This document shows positions 46,054-56,490 of a stretch of 64,000 nt of DNA, piece after piece. The notes below the pieces were generated by a model that saw only the letters and a program-made list of their open reading frames with translations, did not search any database and was not told the origin of the DNA. The translations under genes and the position numbers were made by a program. How positions within the stretch are numbered: the first letter of the stretch is position 1; every line of letters starts with the position of its first letter. The stretch comes from Talinum fruticosum (taxonomy: Eukaryota > Streptophyta > Magnoliopsida > Caryophyllales > Talinaceae): NCBI GenBank assembly GCA_021018815.1, contig JAITYX010000034.1, positions 2,914,001 through 2,978,000 on the forward strand, read 5' to 3'.

Positions 46054-46056
46054 GGC

Positions 46057-46599
46057 AAACTGGTCAAGACCTCCAAGCATAAAAGACAAGGTTCAAAGAA
46101 TTAATAGGGAACCGAAGGAATCCGGTCGAGCACGCCGAGGGCCACGTCTTCCAAAGTCCGGCCGGCGCCGATCATGAGACGTTGTGGACCACTTTTTTAG
46201 TCCATCCCACTACCATAAGCCGAGCATGCTTTGTCCTCTTTGAGTATGTGATTTTCGTCCATTATGCATGTAAGTGGGGCTTCCGGAACCTACCAATTAG
46301 CTTTTCCGAATAGTTTTATCGATCTAGTTTTGACTGAATTATTTAGGTAAAAACACTAATCTTTTGTCAATTCAATTATACACTAACAAGTATGCTAGTA
46401 GAGAAGATTATTTAGCCAAGTTTCTCATGAAAAGATGATCGAAGTTTCAGCATCGATACACACCATGCTTCCGATCGAAGATGATCGGAGTTTCTACATA
46501 GCAACATACCAAGCTTTAGGCTCGATCAAGTCAAGCTTAGGATCCTTTCACCGAACTTCGAACGCATGCATCGCTATCAAGTTAAGGTCTCACTTTGGA
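46057..46599. other. Tat-4 3' spacer
   Basis: No gene. GC-rich GTCCGGCCGGCGCCGATC near 46155, then AT-rich sequence colinear with Tat-1 12430-12860. Within it GATCGAAG...TTTC occurs twice (46437 and 46473). It ends abruptly against Sire-5. Confidence 0.72.
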
Positions 46600-47283
46600 G
46601 TTCGGGTTTGATCGCAACCAATTCCAAGGCTCGAGGGTAGCGGAACCTTGAATTGTTTAAAAACAAGGGTAGCTTTGAATTTCTCGATTATAGCGGGAAA
46701 GAGGTCTACGTCGTAGCCCTCGAGAATGTCAAACAAAGCTTTGAGAATCTTTGAGTTAGGATTCTCTTTGCTTGAATGATGAGAAAAGGACGTTTTCATC
46801 AAGCAAAAACACGAAGTCTAGGCTCAGTCTTCATCCGAGTCATAGAAAAATTCTTACGTGACTCGGGGACTTCCTTGGCATATTTTTTGAAGAACTCATC
46901 AGCAACCTCGTTGAAGAGGATGGGGTTGTTGTTCGGAAAGATAAAAGAGACTTTGAAAATACGATGGAAGAGGGAGAGATTTATGCGTACCACGGTGTTG
47001 CGAACTCTTAAGGTGATGATCCCCTCAAAGCAAGAAAGGTTTGAATAGAACATATCAACGAGTTACGGGTATATGACTCACTGAAGCATAGAAAGTTATA
47101 AACACCGGTGGTTTTGAAATGTTTCAACCTCGAAAAGGATGTGGTTGGAAAGAACTTGTCATCCAACGTAAGATGTTCGGTGACTAGGATTTTGGAGGGG
47201 TTAGAAGGACCCTCTTGGTTCTTGGTTCTAAGCTTCTTTGTTGCGACACCTAGAAAGTCCGGAGCTGAACCTCTCTTAGGCAT
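46600..47283 (-). pseudogene. Sire-5 env-like third ORF (5' part)
   Basis: ATG at 47283 gives MPKRGSAPDFLGVATKKLRT, and the first 91 codons are open. They include TSFSRLKHFKTTGVYNFLCF, the counterpart of WLKHIAKTILYNYLCF in Sire-3. A frameshift leads to GIITLRVRNTVVRINLSLFH and NEVADEFFKKYAKEV (47053-46799), and a second leads to KILKALFDILEGYDVDLFPA (to 46590). The stretch KRGSA...TKK suggests a basic N-terminus. It is cut off at 46600. A TATA box lies 80 bp upstream of this ATG. Confidence 0.78.
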
Positions 47284-47362
47284 GGTTGAGATGTTGCAAG
47301 AGTAAGTGCGCGAGAGTTTAGGTTAGTAGAGAGTAAAGTATCAAAATAAAGGAAAAGGGATG

Positions 47363-47371
47363 CTATTTATA
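47363..47371 (-). promoter_or_regulatory. TATA box of the Sire-5 env-like ORF
   Basis: TATAAATAGCATCCCTT on the minus strand, 80 bp upstream of the ATG at 47283. The same block, TATAGATAGCATCCCTT, precedes the env-like ORF of Sire-4 at 50910, so it is a family feature. Confidence 0.75.
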
Positions 47372-47799
47372 GTAACAAGAATGTCCTTTAGTATTCGTTC
47401 GACCCAAACCTTCAACGGTCTCCTCGGACCGATGTGTCCGTTCTACCCTCCAATGGTTAGAATTCCATTGTCTGTCTCCCAATGGCTAGTTCACCGATCG
47501 ATGTGCGCGGTAGAGAGAGAGAAAAGAGAAATTTTAAAACAACTTTATGAAATTCTCCACCAATCTACGGATGATTTCGAAGTTTGAAGTCCAATTTTCT
47601 CAAAACCGAGTCCGACTTAGTAAAGTTTCGATTAACTCACAAAGTGCAAATAGATAATAACTTCTAGCTCAATATCACTAGGTCAACTCGAACCAAAGAT
47701 TATTAAGACAAAGAAATGAAACACGTAGCACATAATCATGTAAGATAATTTTACATAGAAGAACACATAATCATGCATTTATCATGCCAAGTTCATTCC

Positions 47800-49035
47800 T
47801 AATAAAACAAAACTGATCCTCACTAAGTGGCTTAGTAAAGATATCAGCTAAGTGAAATATTATAGGAATGAATTCAAGTTCAATATCACCTTTCTTAGAA
47901 TGATATCTTAGAAAATGGTACCGACCTCAATATGCTTTGTCTATGAGTGCTTGAACTTGATTCTTAGTAATGCTAATTGCACTCGATTGTCACACCCGAT
48001 TGGAATTGATTTGAATGAAAGTCCAAGATCTTTGAAGGGTTGCTTGATCCATAGAATCTAAGCACAGCATGCTCCAGCTGCAATGTACTCAACTTCAGCA
48101 GTTGATAGGGCGACTGAGTTTTGCTTCTTTGAGTGCCAAGATATAACGGATTGACCCACAAATTGGCATGCTCCTGAGGTGCTCTTTCTATCAACCTTGT
48201 ATCTAGCATAGTCAGCATCCGAGTATCCAGTGAGGGTCGGTTATGAGTCTCTTGAGAACCACAGACCTAACTTTTGAGTTCTTGCAAGATATCTAAAAAT
48301 TCTCTTCACCGTAGTGAGATGGGATTTTTTGGATTAGCTTGAAATCTTGCACATAGACATACACTAGACATAATGTCTAGCCTACTCGGATGTAAGATAT
48401 AGTAGAGATCCAATCATACCTCGAGAGAGTTTCGATCTATTGCTTTACCTTTTCATCTACGTCCGGTTTCATGCTCGCTACTCATTGGTGTTGCTGCATA
48501 TTTTGCATCTTGAAGCTTGTACTTCTTCAGCAATTCCTTGGTACACTTGGATTGATGGGCATAGATGCCATCTTTGTGTTGCTTGATTTGTAGACGAAGA
48601 AAGAAATTGAGCTCTCCCATCATGCTCATTTGGAATTCGTGTCTCATTAACTCGGAAAAATCTCGAAAGAGATTTTCATTAGTAACTCCAAAGATTATAT
48701 CATCAACATAAATTTGAACAATAAGAAAGTCTTTCCCCTTGGTTTTTATGAAAAGAGTTTTGTCAATCGACCGCTTTTAAAATCATTTCCAACCAAGAAA
48801 CTACTCGATCTTTCATACCAACCTCCGGGAGCTTGTTTAAGACCATAAAGGGCCTTTTAAAACTTGAAAACATGATTTGGAAATTATGCGTTTTCAAATC
48901 CAGGGGTTGCTCAACATAGACTTCCTCTTGAATTAAACCATTCAGAAAAGCACATTTGACATCCATTTGATACAATTTAATAGTCATGGTTGATGCAAAT
49001 GGCAATAGAATTCTAATTGCTTCAATCCTAGCATG
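47800..49035 (-). pseudogene. Sire-5 reverse transcriptase and RNase H
   Basis: Starts within reverse transcriptase at MLGLKQ-type sequence: MDVKCAFLNGLIQEEVYVEQ (about 48975), then a broken stretch and an intact YVDD box (plus-strand 48699-48710, IYVDDIIFG). Then HEFQMSMMGELNFFLRLQIK and LKKYKLQDAKYAATPMSSEH (48650-48453). RNase H follows with YKVDRKSTSGACQF-type sequence (about 48200) and IGCDNR at 47990, where one A is missing and the frame shifts. It ends near 47800 with LGMNLA-like codons. Confidence 0.85.
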
Positions 49036-50335
49036 GGCAATGCTAGTCCAAGCACCAAGTCAAATCCACTATTTTAAATCCACAAAATACAACAGAATAA
49101 CTCAACTAGAATTGCTCCCTTAAACAATTCCTTACAAAGTTTTCATGGACACGAAATTCCCTTATCCGATCTAGTACTTCCTAACCGAGGTAACCTTTAT
49201 AGCTAGGGACAAGTGAGCTAAGTTAACTCTTACAGCTCAGTCAAGGGACCTTACTCAGAAAGTAAGAGAGGTATGTAGCTTATTACAAGACTTGACAACT
49301 CGGAAAGTATGAATTACAAGTCGGGAGTTGTAAACGAAATATAATGTATGAATACAAGGACTTTTGTTTGATTAATGTGTTTCAACAATAGTTCCAGTAA
49401 TCTTAAAGTCTTAAGAGTTGGCTTCTATTTATAGATGACCAAGTAGATTAGCCATTGTGACTAATTTCTTAACGAAGTCCTTTGTGACCGTTCTAACAGT
49501 TCTTCCGAGTCGCTCGGAAAAGATTCGTTGAGATGTAAACGTTGTGCAATGACTCTTAGCTCATAAAGGTGCTTCAATCAGCTGGTGATATCTGAAAAGT
49601 CAGGTGGAAACCACCGTTAAGCTTAGTGTTGAGGTTTTCCAATTTTGGAAACAGACAACCTTGACACAACATATGAGCCTTGTTCGAAGTAGAAAAGTCT
49701 TGTCTGCTGGTGATTGACAACTTGAAGCCGGTTACATTTGTAATTAAAAAATGAGATAACCTCATTTAGATAACCTACAAAAGTAAATCATTTTGGTTGT
49801 CAAGGTATAAAATACTTTGGTCTAAGATTAGGCATAGATAATAATTTAATTAGGATAATTAAGTGCATAATTATCTCGAGGCTTAGAAGAGTGAAATTTT
49901 CTTAGTCTAATATTCATTATACTCAAATTCCATCAGAATAACTCTTAAGAGAGATCAGGTTATATGGGTGAAAACATCAGAGTACACGTACTTGATCTAG
50001 ACAAATAATTCTCAAACAAACATTATGACTTACAAAGATGAATTAAAACCGTAATTCACTTTACTTGTAATATCCAGTCGTAACTCGGATAAGAAGTGTT
50101 AGAGAGATTATTTGAACATGTGATAAATCTTAGTGATGTCACGAGTGACTCGAAACATCAATGTAAGAGGATAAACAAGAATGTGTGTTCCGAGTTAGTC
50201 AAAATCGAATGAAAACTTAAATAGGAGTTTCTAGAATACTCACAATGACTTGTAATCAAAACTTCGGAGGGATGATATTTTCACCTGAGTCTTTGATAGT
50301 ACTCTGAATGATCTAGTTTCGAGTCCGAGTTTTCA
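49036..50335 (-). repeat. Sire-5 LTR, 3' end missing
   Basis: Starts TGAAAACTCGGAC at 50335 and runs to GGTGCTTGGACTAGCA at about 49036, losing roughly the last 200 bp. Promoter TATAAATAG on the minus strand at plus 49425-49433. Same subgroup as the Sire-1 and Sire-2 LTRs. Confidence 0.88.
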
Positions 50336-50906
50336 AGCATTTATTTTGTTTTTGTTAGTTTTTCTTCTCTAAAAGCTGATTGGCAACTCCTTTATTTTAT
50401 GCTTTGATACGTTAAATCCCGCATCTCGGTGCATTATGGTTGCAGGAAAATTAACCTTAGGATTCAGATCTGCCCACTTGGCTGAGACCGAGGCCGGTTC
50501 AACCAGCCACGGCCTCTGGCTGGCGCCAGCCACCCCAGGGCAGGCCACTGCCTCGCACCGTGGGGGCAGCTAGTAACGCTTCTGTCCAAATTGGTGTTTT
50601 CACACCAATCTGGCCCTAAAGCTTATGGAAGATTTGAAACCCTAATGTTCTTATTCCTTAATTAGGAAGCAAAATCCCTTAACTTCGAAAATAATGCTAA
50701 AATAAAATGATTAATAAAAATCGTCATCAAATCTAATTTAATTCATTTCAACTTGGCTTAATAAAACTTGGGAAATCTTAATTTGAGGTTAATCCCTACA
50801 TTCTAAAATTAACTTTCAAAACCATCTTCAAAATTAATCTTAAAAACAAAAGACCCGCCATATAGTAGGGAAGCTCGGCGAGCACTACTTGGTCGTGGTT
50901 CATACA
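50336..50906 (+). repeat. Tat-4 3' LTR, last part
   Basis: Picks up at AGCATTTATTTTGTTTTTG (compare 39294) and ends GGTTCATACA, matching the 5' LTR end at 39750. It includes the GC-rich block TGGCTGGCGCCAGCCACC. Followed by ttcta of the target site. Confidence 0.87.
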
Positions 50907-50909
50907 TTC

Positions 50910-50918
50910 TATAGATAG
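50910..50918 (+). promoter_or_regulatory. TATA-like box of the Sire-4 env-like ORF
   Basis: TATAGATAGCATCCCTT, 190 bp upstream of the ORF start. Tat-4 inserted right beside it. Confidence 0.65.
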
Positions 50919-51003
50919 CATCCCTTCGTTCTTATCGATCACTTTTCTATGTCTTGCTCTCACTCTTGCACTCTTTACTCTCATACTCGAAACTCCTTAC
51001 TCG

Positions 51004-51048
51004 ACTCTCTCTCCCTCTCTCTCCCTCTCTCTCTTTCTCTCTCTAGTT
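51004..51048 (+). repeat. CT microsatellite in the Sire-4 env-like leader
   Basis: A nearly pure CT/CCCT run between the TATA-like box and the ORF. CT-rich leaders are common in plant 5' UTRs; here it lengthens the leader compared with Sire-5. Confidence 0.9.
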
Positions 51049-51100
51049 CATCCACTCTCGTCTCTCTCTTACACTAAAATTCTTTCACTCTCTTTCAATC

Positions 51101-51683
51101 ATTCCTAAGAGGAAGTGCCATGGAAGGAGGTTCAGCCACAAAGAAGGTTAGAACCTAATTCACTCGCTCGGAGAATCCACAAAAGTATCCTTCTAATGGC
51201 GAAGCCCATGCCTAGAACGACAACAAGCTCATCGTAGCCCAACACTACTTCATGGAAGAGAAAATTTTCTCCACCATAAAATTTTCATGGATTAAGCCTA
51301 TGCTCAACATAGGAGCTTACAAGTACTTGTGTTTTTGTGATTATATCTACACGGAACTCGTAACTAAGTTCTATTCCAACATGTACGCGACGGATAATGT
51401 AATCTCTTTTAGTAGATGGCTTCGCTCCTTCTAACCATAAGAAACCTCCTCTTCCTTTTGGAGCTCTTTTTCTGCTACCTTCGCTCAAAAGGTGGATCTC
51501 CCTTCTTATCCATACAAATGTCTAAAGCCTCGTTTTTCGTATTTGCAAAGATTAGCTTATTTGTCTAAGATACTAGGAACTTCAACCTGATGTCCGGGCT
51601 CATGCACTTGAACTTGCTCATCCTCTTCAACCTCGGAATTAGAAAGTCTATGAGACCCCCTTCTCACTGCTGGACCTTTAGCC
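51101..51683 (+). pseudogene. Sire-4 env-like third ORF (5' part)
   Basis: The position of the Sire-5 ATG is ATT here (51101), followed by CCTAAGAGG as in Sire-5; an ATG at 51120 opens MEGGSATKKVRT and a stop. The main conserved block is in another frame from 51252: MEEKIFSTIKFSWIKPMLNI and GAYKYLCFCDYIYTELVTKF. This matches Sire-3 WLKHIAKTILYNYLCFYEYI. A stop follows at 51432. The rest to 51683 has no long frame and is cut by the Sire-6 LTR. Confidence 0.72.
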
Positions 51684-53115
51684 TTGAAGACTCGGGTATA
51701 ACTCTCTATCTCTCTTGGGATTTGATTCGAAGTCATTCTAGGCCTTATAGAAACTTCTATCTAAGTTTTATTCTGTTCGACCCACTCGTAAAGCACGTTC
51801 TTGCATATCCGTAATAATTATGCTTCTAACCCACTTAGACATCACTTTGAACTATCGCATGAACACATAATTTCTTTAACATATTTATTCGACACTAACT
51901 TCTTGTTTCAAGTTAAAATGAACTACATCGTTAATTCTATGTTTTAAGTCAGTTTATTTCTAGAGAATTATTTGTTGGATCAAGTTCATATATCCTGATA
52001 TTTTAGTCTTCTTAACTTGATTATTTAAGGATTAACTCAAGATGGAATCTGAACCTAATGGATATTAGACTCGGAAAATTGCACTTGTTTTAGGACAAAG
52101 ATAATTAAATGCTTAATTATTGTGATTTAATTATTATCTATGCCTAAACTTTGAGCAAAGTATTTTTATTCCGAGTACTAATGTGATTTGCTTTTATAGG
52201 TTATTCAAACAAACCTAATCTACATTTGAAATACAAAAGCACCGGTTTGTAATCGTTAAACACCAGCGAGATAGAGATTAACCATTTCGAACATGGCTCG
52301 GACATCGTGTTAAGGTTATTTGTTTCCAAAACTGGAACACTGCAACTTTGAGTCTAACGGTTGTTTCCAGCTCAATTTTCAATCACCACCAGATGATTGG
52401 ACAATCATTTGGAGCCAAGAGCCATTGCACAACATTCATATCCTAACGGATCTTTTGTAAGTGACTTAGAATAGGCGTTAGAACAACTAGAGAAGATCAT
52501 AAGTCCAAAACCGGACTCAACGGTCATTCTACCTGGGTGGTTATAAATAGAAGCCACTTTACAAGACTTGGAGATTACTGCTGAACATATTGTTTAACAC
52601 CGACTCAGTGCATTCTTACTCAATGTTCTACTTACAACTCTAACTCTGTAATTCTTACTTTCGATTTCTAAAGAAAGTCTCATAATCACTTACATTCTTT
52701 ACTTACTTTCTTTGAAAAGTCCATTGACTGCGTTGTAAAGGCTAGCTCAGCTCGGTTGTCTCCGATTGTAAAGGTTAACTTAGTCAGGAAGTACTAAATC
52801 AAATAAGGGAAGTTATGAGTCTAGGAAAAACTTGTAAAGGAATTGTCTAAGGGATCAATTCTAGTCGAGTCAGTCCTTTGTAATTGAGGATTCAAATAGT
52901 GGATTTGACTTGGTGCTTGGATTAGCACTGTCTCGTGGTTTTTGCCCCAGGAGGGTTTCCACATACTTCGTTTGTCTATCTTTCGAGTCCAATCTATACT
53001 CGTAATTTGCTTCTACTTAGTTTTGTGCAAAAAGAGTTTGTTTTTATTTAAAATCTTCCATCACCCTATTCACCCCCTTCTAAGGTGACTTAATCTCTCA
53101 AAGAGCAAACCTTCA
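51684..53115 (+). repeat. Sire-6 5' LTR
   Basis: TGAAGACTCGGGTATAAC at 51684 to AAACCTTCA at 53115, 1432 bp. Promoter TATAAATAG at 52542-52550. Closest to the two Sire-3 LTRs. Confidence 0.92.
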
Positions 53116-53117
53116 AT

Positions 53118-53128
53118 TGGTATCGAGC
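53118..53128 (+). promoter_or_regulatory. Sire-6 primer binding site
   Basis: TGGTATCGAGC two bases after the LTR; compare TGGTATCAGAGC, the complement of initiator tRNA-Met. One A is missing before GAG, as in Sire-1. Confidence 0.8.
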
Positions 53129-53173
53129 TTAGCTTTTCAAGAGGATCTCACAATCCAAAGGTATAAAGATCAA

Positions 53174-53303
53174 ATGGCTCAAAACAATGGAGAGTTCGAT
53201 AAAAGAAAATCATCTACCGGACCACCTAAGTTCAAGGGTCAAACTTTGTACATTAAACGAAGATGATAGAATGTTATGTAATATATAATGATGAAGAAGT
53301 CTA
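53174..53303 (+). pseudogene. Sire-6 gag, N-terminal part
   Basis: ATG at 53174 gives MAQNNGEFDKRKSSTGPPKF and then KGQTLYIKRR and stops. The protein start matches Sire-1 gag. Near 53260 the codons for the first capsid helix are broken. Cop-1 is inserted at 53303, and gag resumes at 60381 with NIIKHGNFIPMKIEG. Confidence 0.85.
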
Positions 53304-53773
53304 TGATGGATCATAATTCAACAATGAGTTTATATGTGATTAAATATGTATCGTAAGGATTGTCATAATTATAGCCCAACCTAAAAGGGATCTAATGAGG
53401 ACACAATTAATTGGGTTTTAATATATCTAGTAGGTTGTGGGCCTTACATGTGTAAAGACTAGTGGCCCAAGATCGTTCTATGATGGGCGGAACAGTAGTG
53501 TGTCAAAACCCTAGAAGGTACTCGTTATGGTCCGTGGGTCTTATGTATGAATTAATTCTCCTCGACATCCCATTATCGGAGAGATTGTGAGACTACAGAA
53601 AAACAAAAATTCTCTTAATAGTACGTGTAGATTTGGAAGACCTAACCACGTCATTCAAGGACAACTCGATGTTAACTATGGATTTAGGAACGTTCTATTA
53701 ATTGTTCCTTCGATTCGATATATTGGATTCTGGGTTTATATAATGATGGACTTCATTATGGTTTTCCCCAACA
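53304..53773 (+). repeat. Cop-1 5' LTR
   Basis: TGATGGATCATAATTCAAC to TTTTCCCCAACA, 470 bp. Compared with the 3' LTR it lacks a short block near 53525 that includes the CATAAATAAAGG promoter-like stretch at 60113, so transcription from this copy is probably weakened. Confidence 0.93.
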
Positions 53774-53775
53774 AG

Positions 53776-53789
53776 TGGTATCTCGAGCC
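53776..53789 (+). promoter_or_regulatory. Cop-1 primer binding site
   Basis: TGGTATCTCGAGCC two bases after the LTR. It resembles the initiator tRNA-Met site TGGTATCAGAGCC, with TC in place of one A. Confidence 0.75.
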
Positions 53790-53879
53790 TCCCTTATGTT
53801 AAATGTTTAGGAACAATCAGATTAATTTTGTGTTAATTAAATTTACGAATTTTGCCCTATTTTTGTTTGCTTCCATCGC

Positions 53880-55060
53880 CAACTTTTATTCCTTCCATTG
53901 CCAATTATTTGGTTCAATTTGGCGAAATTCGTTCGAGGCTTTATTCTTAATACATTATTCAGGTTAATTATGCAAGTTTAATTTATTATTTAAGGTTTTA
54001 TGCATGAGATTATTTATAGTTTCTTTTTCGCACAAGAACCTTAAAAATTTCGGTACTTTACTTGCAAAATTGGGTTAATATTGACCATCTCTGGCTAAAT
54101 TAACTAAAGGATATTGTTTAATGCATTCTGTGGCATGATTATGTATGTTCAATTGAGGATTTTTGGTTATTATCCTTGGATTAATTGCGATTTTGCTTCC
54201 GCGGCTTCTAAACCCTAATTTCGTTTGAGATTTGCAAAAATCAGGTCTAATTTCTACTCCTTCGCTGAAATTGATTGAGGGAATTCGATAGACTCATGCT
54301 TTTAGTAATTTAGATGATTTTTATTGTAATTTATCTCATCAAATAGCATGATTTTCGTTGCTATTGCGAATTGGGCAAAGAACCCTAATATTCGGTACAT
54401 AACCGAGAAATTTGGGCTTAATTCGTTTAAGTTAATGCAAATTGAGTTAGGGCTTTTGTTTTTGCAATGTTTAATCATCATTTGGTGCTTTCAATTTCTA
54501 TTTTCATTTATTAAAATTTCTAGGCAATTTTGGTTGCAAGAACCCTAACTTTCGGACATAAAATTACAAAATTGGGACTCAATTCGGTTGCCTTGATGGA
54601 AATTCACTTAGGCCTTTTGATTCTGGCGTGGTTAATTGTATTTTGGAGCCTTCAATTTTAATTTTCATTAGTTTATTTTTCTAGACAATTTCGCGAGCAA
54701 GAACACTAATATTTCGGGCCATAGATTATGAAATTGAGGCTCATTTCATTTTCTTTTGGCAAAATTGGTTTTGGGATTTTGTTTTCTAGATGTTTGATCA
54801 TGTTGTTATTGCCTGAATTTCAATTTTCCATGATTAATTTTGTGGGCAAATTTTGTTTTATAAAACCCTAATTTTCACAATTTATTTTGCGAAATTGGGA
54901 TTAAATTCATTCCAGTTGAGCAAAATTGATTTAGGGGTTTTGTTTGCTATTTTTCTAGACATATTTTTTGATGTATTCAATTTTGAGTTTTATGAAATAT
55001 TTCATTTTGGCAAATGTTCGATTGAATTTTTACAATTTTATGTGGTTTTCTTGAAGTATT
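53880..55060 (+). repeat. Degenerate tandem repeat (about 160-175 bp, six units) in the Cop-1 leader
   Basis: The block AACCCTAAT...TTTCG...AAATTGGG..TAATTC recurs at 54037, 54211, 54381, 54541, 54702 and 54864, spaced 174, 170, 160, 161 and 162 bp. Each unit continues with a GGCTTTTG-like and a CAATTTTCAT-like stretch. Units are diverged, so the array is old. The short open frames at 54348 and 54853 are two units read in similar frames and are not genes. Confidence 0.85.
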
Positions 55061-55508
55061 TAAGAAATTTCAAGTAAACCATGTTTAATTACGTGAAAAT
55101 TATTATTTAAAGTTTATTTCGGAATAATTTTAAGTTCAAATATTGCGGGTATGGTTGTTTATATTTTCGATTAATTAATTAAGACAACATGTCACAAAGT
55201 GACCTATCTTATTAAGATTAATTATTTAAAAATATGAATGGTGTATTCATGCAATTTATATTAATATTGTTTGGCCCAAAGGAAGTTCGAGTATTGATTT
55301 AAGTTGTATGAATTTTATGGTGGTAAACACGTGATAATTATTTGGTTTTGCATGTGATTATTGAATCGACTTAAAGGAAGATTCTTTAATTGATATGCTT
55401 TTATTATTAGTGTTTGATTACTACACCAAGATATCACTAAGAAGTTAGTATTTTCATGCAAAGATGAAACATTAATGGAAAATCGGTATCTTGATATGGA
55501 ATTTCGCC

Positions 55509-55578
<70 letters not shown>

Positions 55579-55654
55579 GTTTTAAAGTTTAAGAGCATGT
55601 TGCAACTATCTTCTTTTCCTTTGATATAGCTGTCTCTAATTCTACTAATATCAC
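55061..55654 (+). other. Cop-1 leader, second half
   Basis: AT-rich without a gene. It contains an ATT microsatellite of about 23 triplets at 55509-55577. Confidence 0.85.
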
Positions 55655-56490
55655 TTGCCAAGCATTAACTCTATTCCTATGCTAAATGGCTCTAACTTTA
55701 AGTTATGGCAAGAGAACCTCTTAATTGTTCTCGGAGTCATGGATCTAGACCTTGCATTAAGGGTGGTCTCTCCCGCAAAACCTGCTGCTGAGAGTACCTC
55801 CGATCAAAAGAGGGAATATGAAAAGTGGGAGAGATCAAATTGCATGTATCCGATGATCATAAAGAAAGCCATTCTCGAAGCATTCAGGGGCACTATATCT
55901 CGAAGATAAAAATACGGTTAAGGATTTCCTTATCGAAATTGAAAATAGATTTGCCATGAACGAAAAGGCTAAAATTGGTACGCTCCTAACAAACATAATT
56001 TCGATGAGGTATAAAGGTAATGGAAACATAAGGGAGTACATCATGGAGATGTCTCATCTAGCTTCGAAACTAAAAGCACTTAAACTTAACCTTTACGAGA
56101 CCTCGTCGGTGTATTTAGTTTTGATATCTCTTCCAACAAGTTTTAACCACTTTAAGGTGAGCTACAATTGTCGGAAGGAGACTTGGTCTCTATATGTGCT
56201 CATCTCACACTATGTTCGAGGAAGAGGAAAGGTTGAAGTTAGATAAGACTGAAAGTGCTCATCTTGCCTTAACCTATAAGTCCAAGAGGAAAAAGGTCAA
56301 GAGTAAGGAAGGCTGCAGATAAGGCACCTCATAAGAAACAACAGAAGGTGAAACCAGCTGCTGGAGCTGATAAGGGTTGTTTTTTTGCGGTGGTGCAGAT
56401 CGAAGAAGAAGCAATGCATCAAATATCACGCTTGGTGTGCTAAGAAAGGTATGCTTCTTGGTTTGGTTTGTTTAGAGGTTAATTTAGCCT
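55655..56490 (+). pseudogene. Cop-1 gag
   Basis: The protein opens PSINSIPMLNGSNFKLWQEN at 55655. The codon in front is TTG, so the original ATG has mutated or lies upstream. Capsid continues KWERSNCMYPMIIKKAI, a frameshift near 55905, then NEKAKIGTLLTNIISMRYKG and YIMEMSHLASKLKALKLNLY. Stops follow near 56245. A Lys-rich region and a zinc-knuckle remnant (GCFFCGGAD, about 56375) precede protease. This is the UBN2/DUF4219-type gag of copia elements. Confidence 0.83.

Larger units (their letters stand above)
46600..50335 (-). mobile_element. Sire-5, Sirevirus fragment on the minus strand inside the Tat-4 3' LTR
   Basis: Minus-strand order: truncated LTR (50335-49036), reverse transcriptase and RNase H (49035-47800), spacer with TATA box, env-like ORF (47283-46600). 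The LTR joins reverse transcriptase directly at 49035, so the LTR end, gag, protease and integrase are deleted. On the other side the element stops inside the env-like ORF at 46600, and the first three quarters of the Tat-4 3' LTR are missing too, so one deletion removed both. Confidence 0.85.
37910..50906 (+). mobile_element. Tat-4, deleted Tat-type gypsy element with two antisense genes
   Basis: Order: full 5' LTR, primer site, leader, end of integrase, spacer, antisense gene B, internal polypurine tract, antisense gene A, 3' spacer, then (after the Sire-5 fragment) the last part of the 3' LTR. Gag, protease, reverse transcriptase, RNase H and most of integrase are absent: the leader joins integrase at about 40375. 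It is flanked by tttta and ttcta. With Sire-5 removed it is about 9.3 kb. It gives the most complete view of the antisense genes in the window. Confidence 0.85.
35602..51683 (+). mobile_element. Sire-4, Sirevirus interrupted by Tat-4
   Basis: The left part (35602-37909) holds linker, reverse transcriptase and RNase H. The right part (50907-51683) holds the env-like ORF with its promoter. The two rejoin where Tat-4 is removed; Tat-4 is flanked by tttta (37905-37909) and ttcta (50907-50911), a 4/5 duplication. Left end: bordered by the Tat-2 LTR. Right end: cut inside the env-like ORF by the Sire-6 LTR at 51684. No LTR of its own is visible. Confidence 0.82.

Noticed and set aside
54348..55077. 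Two hydrophobic small open frames in the Cop-1 leader
   Set aside because: They are units of the leader tandem repeat in AT-rich DNA and share sequence only because of that repeat.
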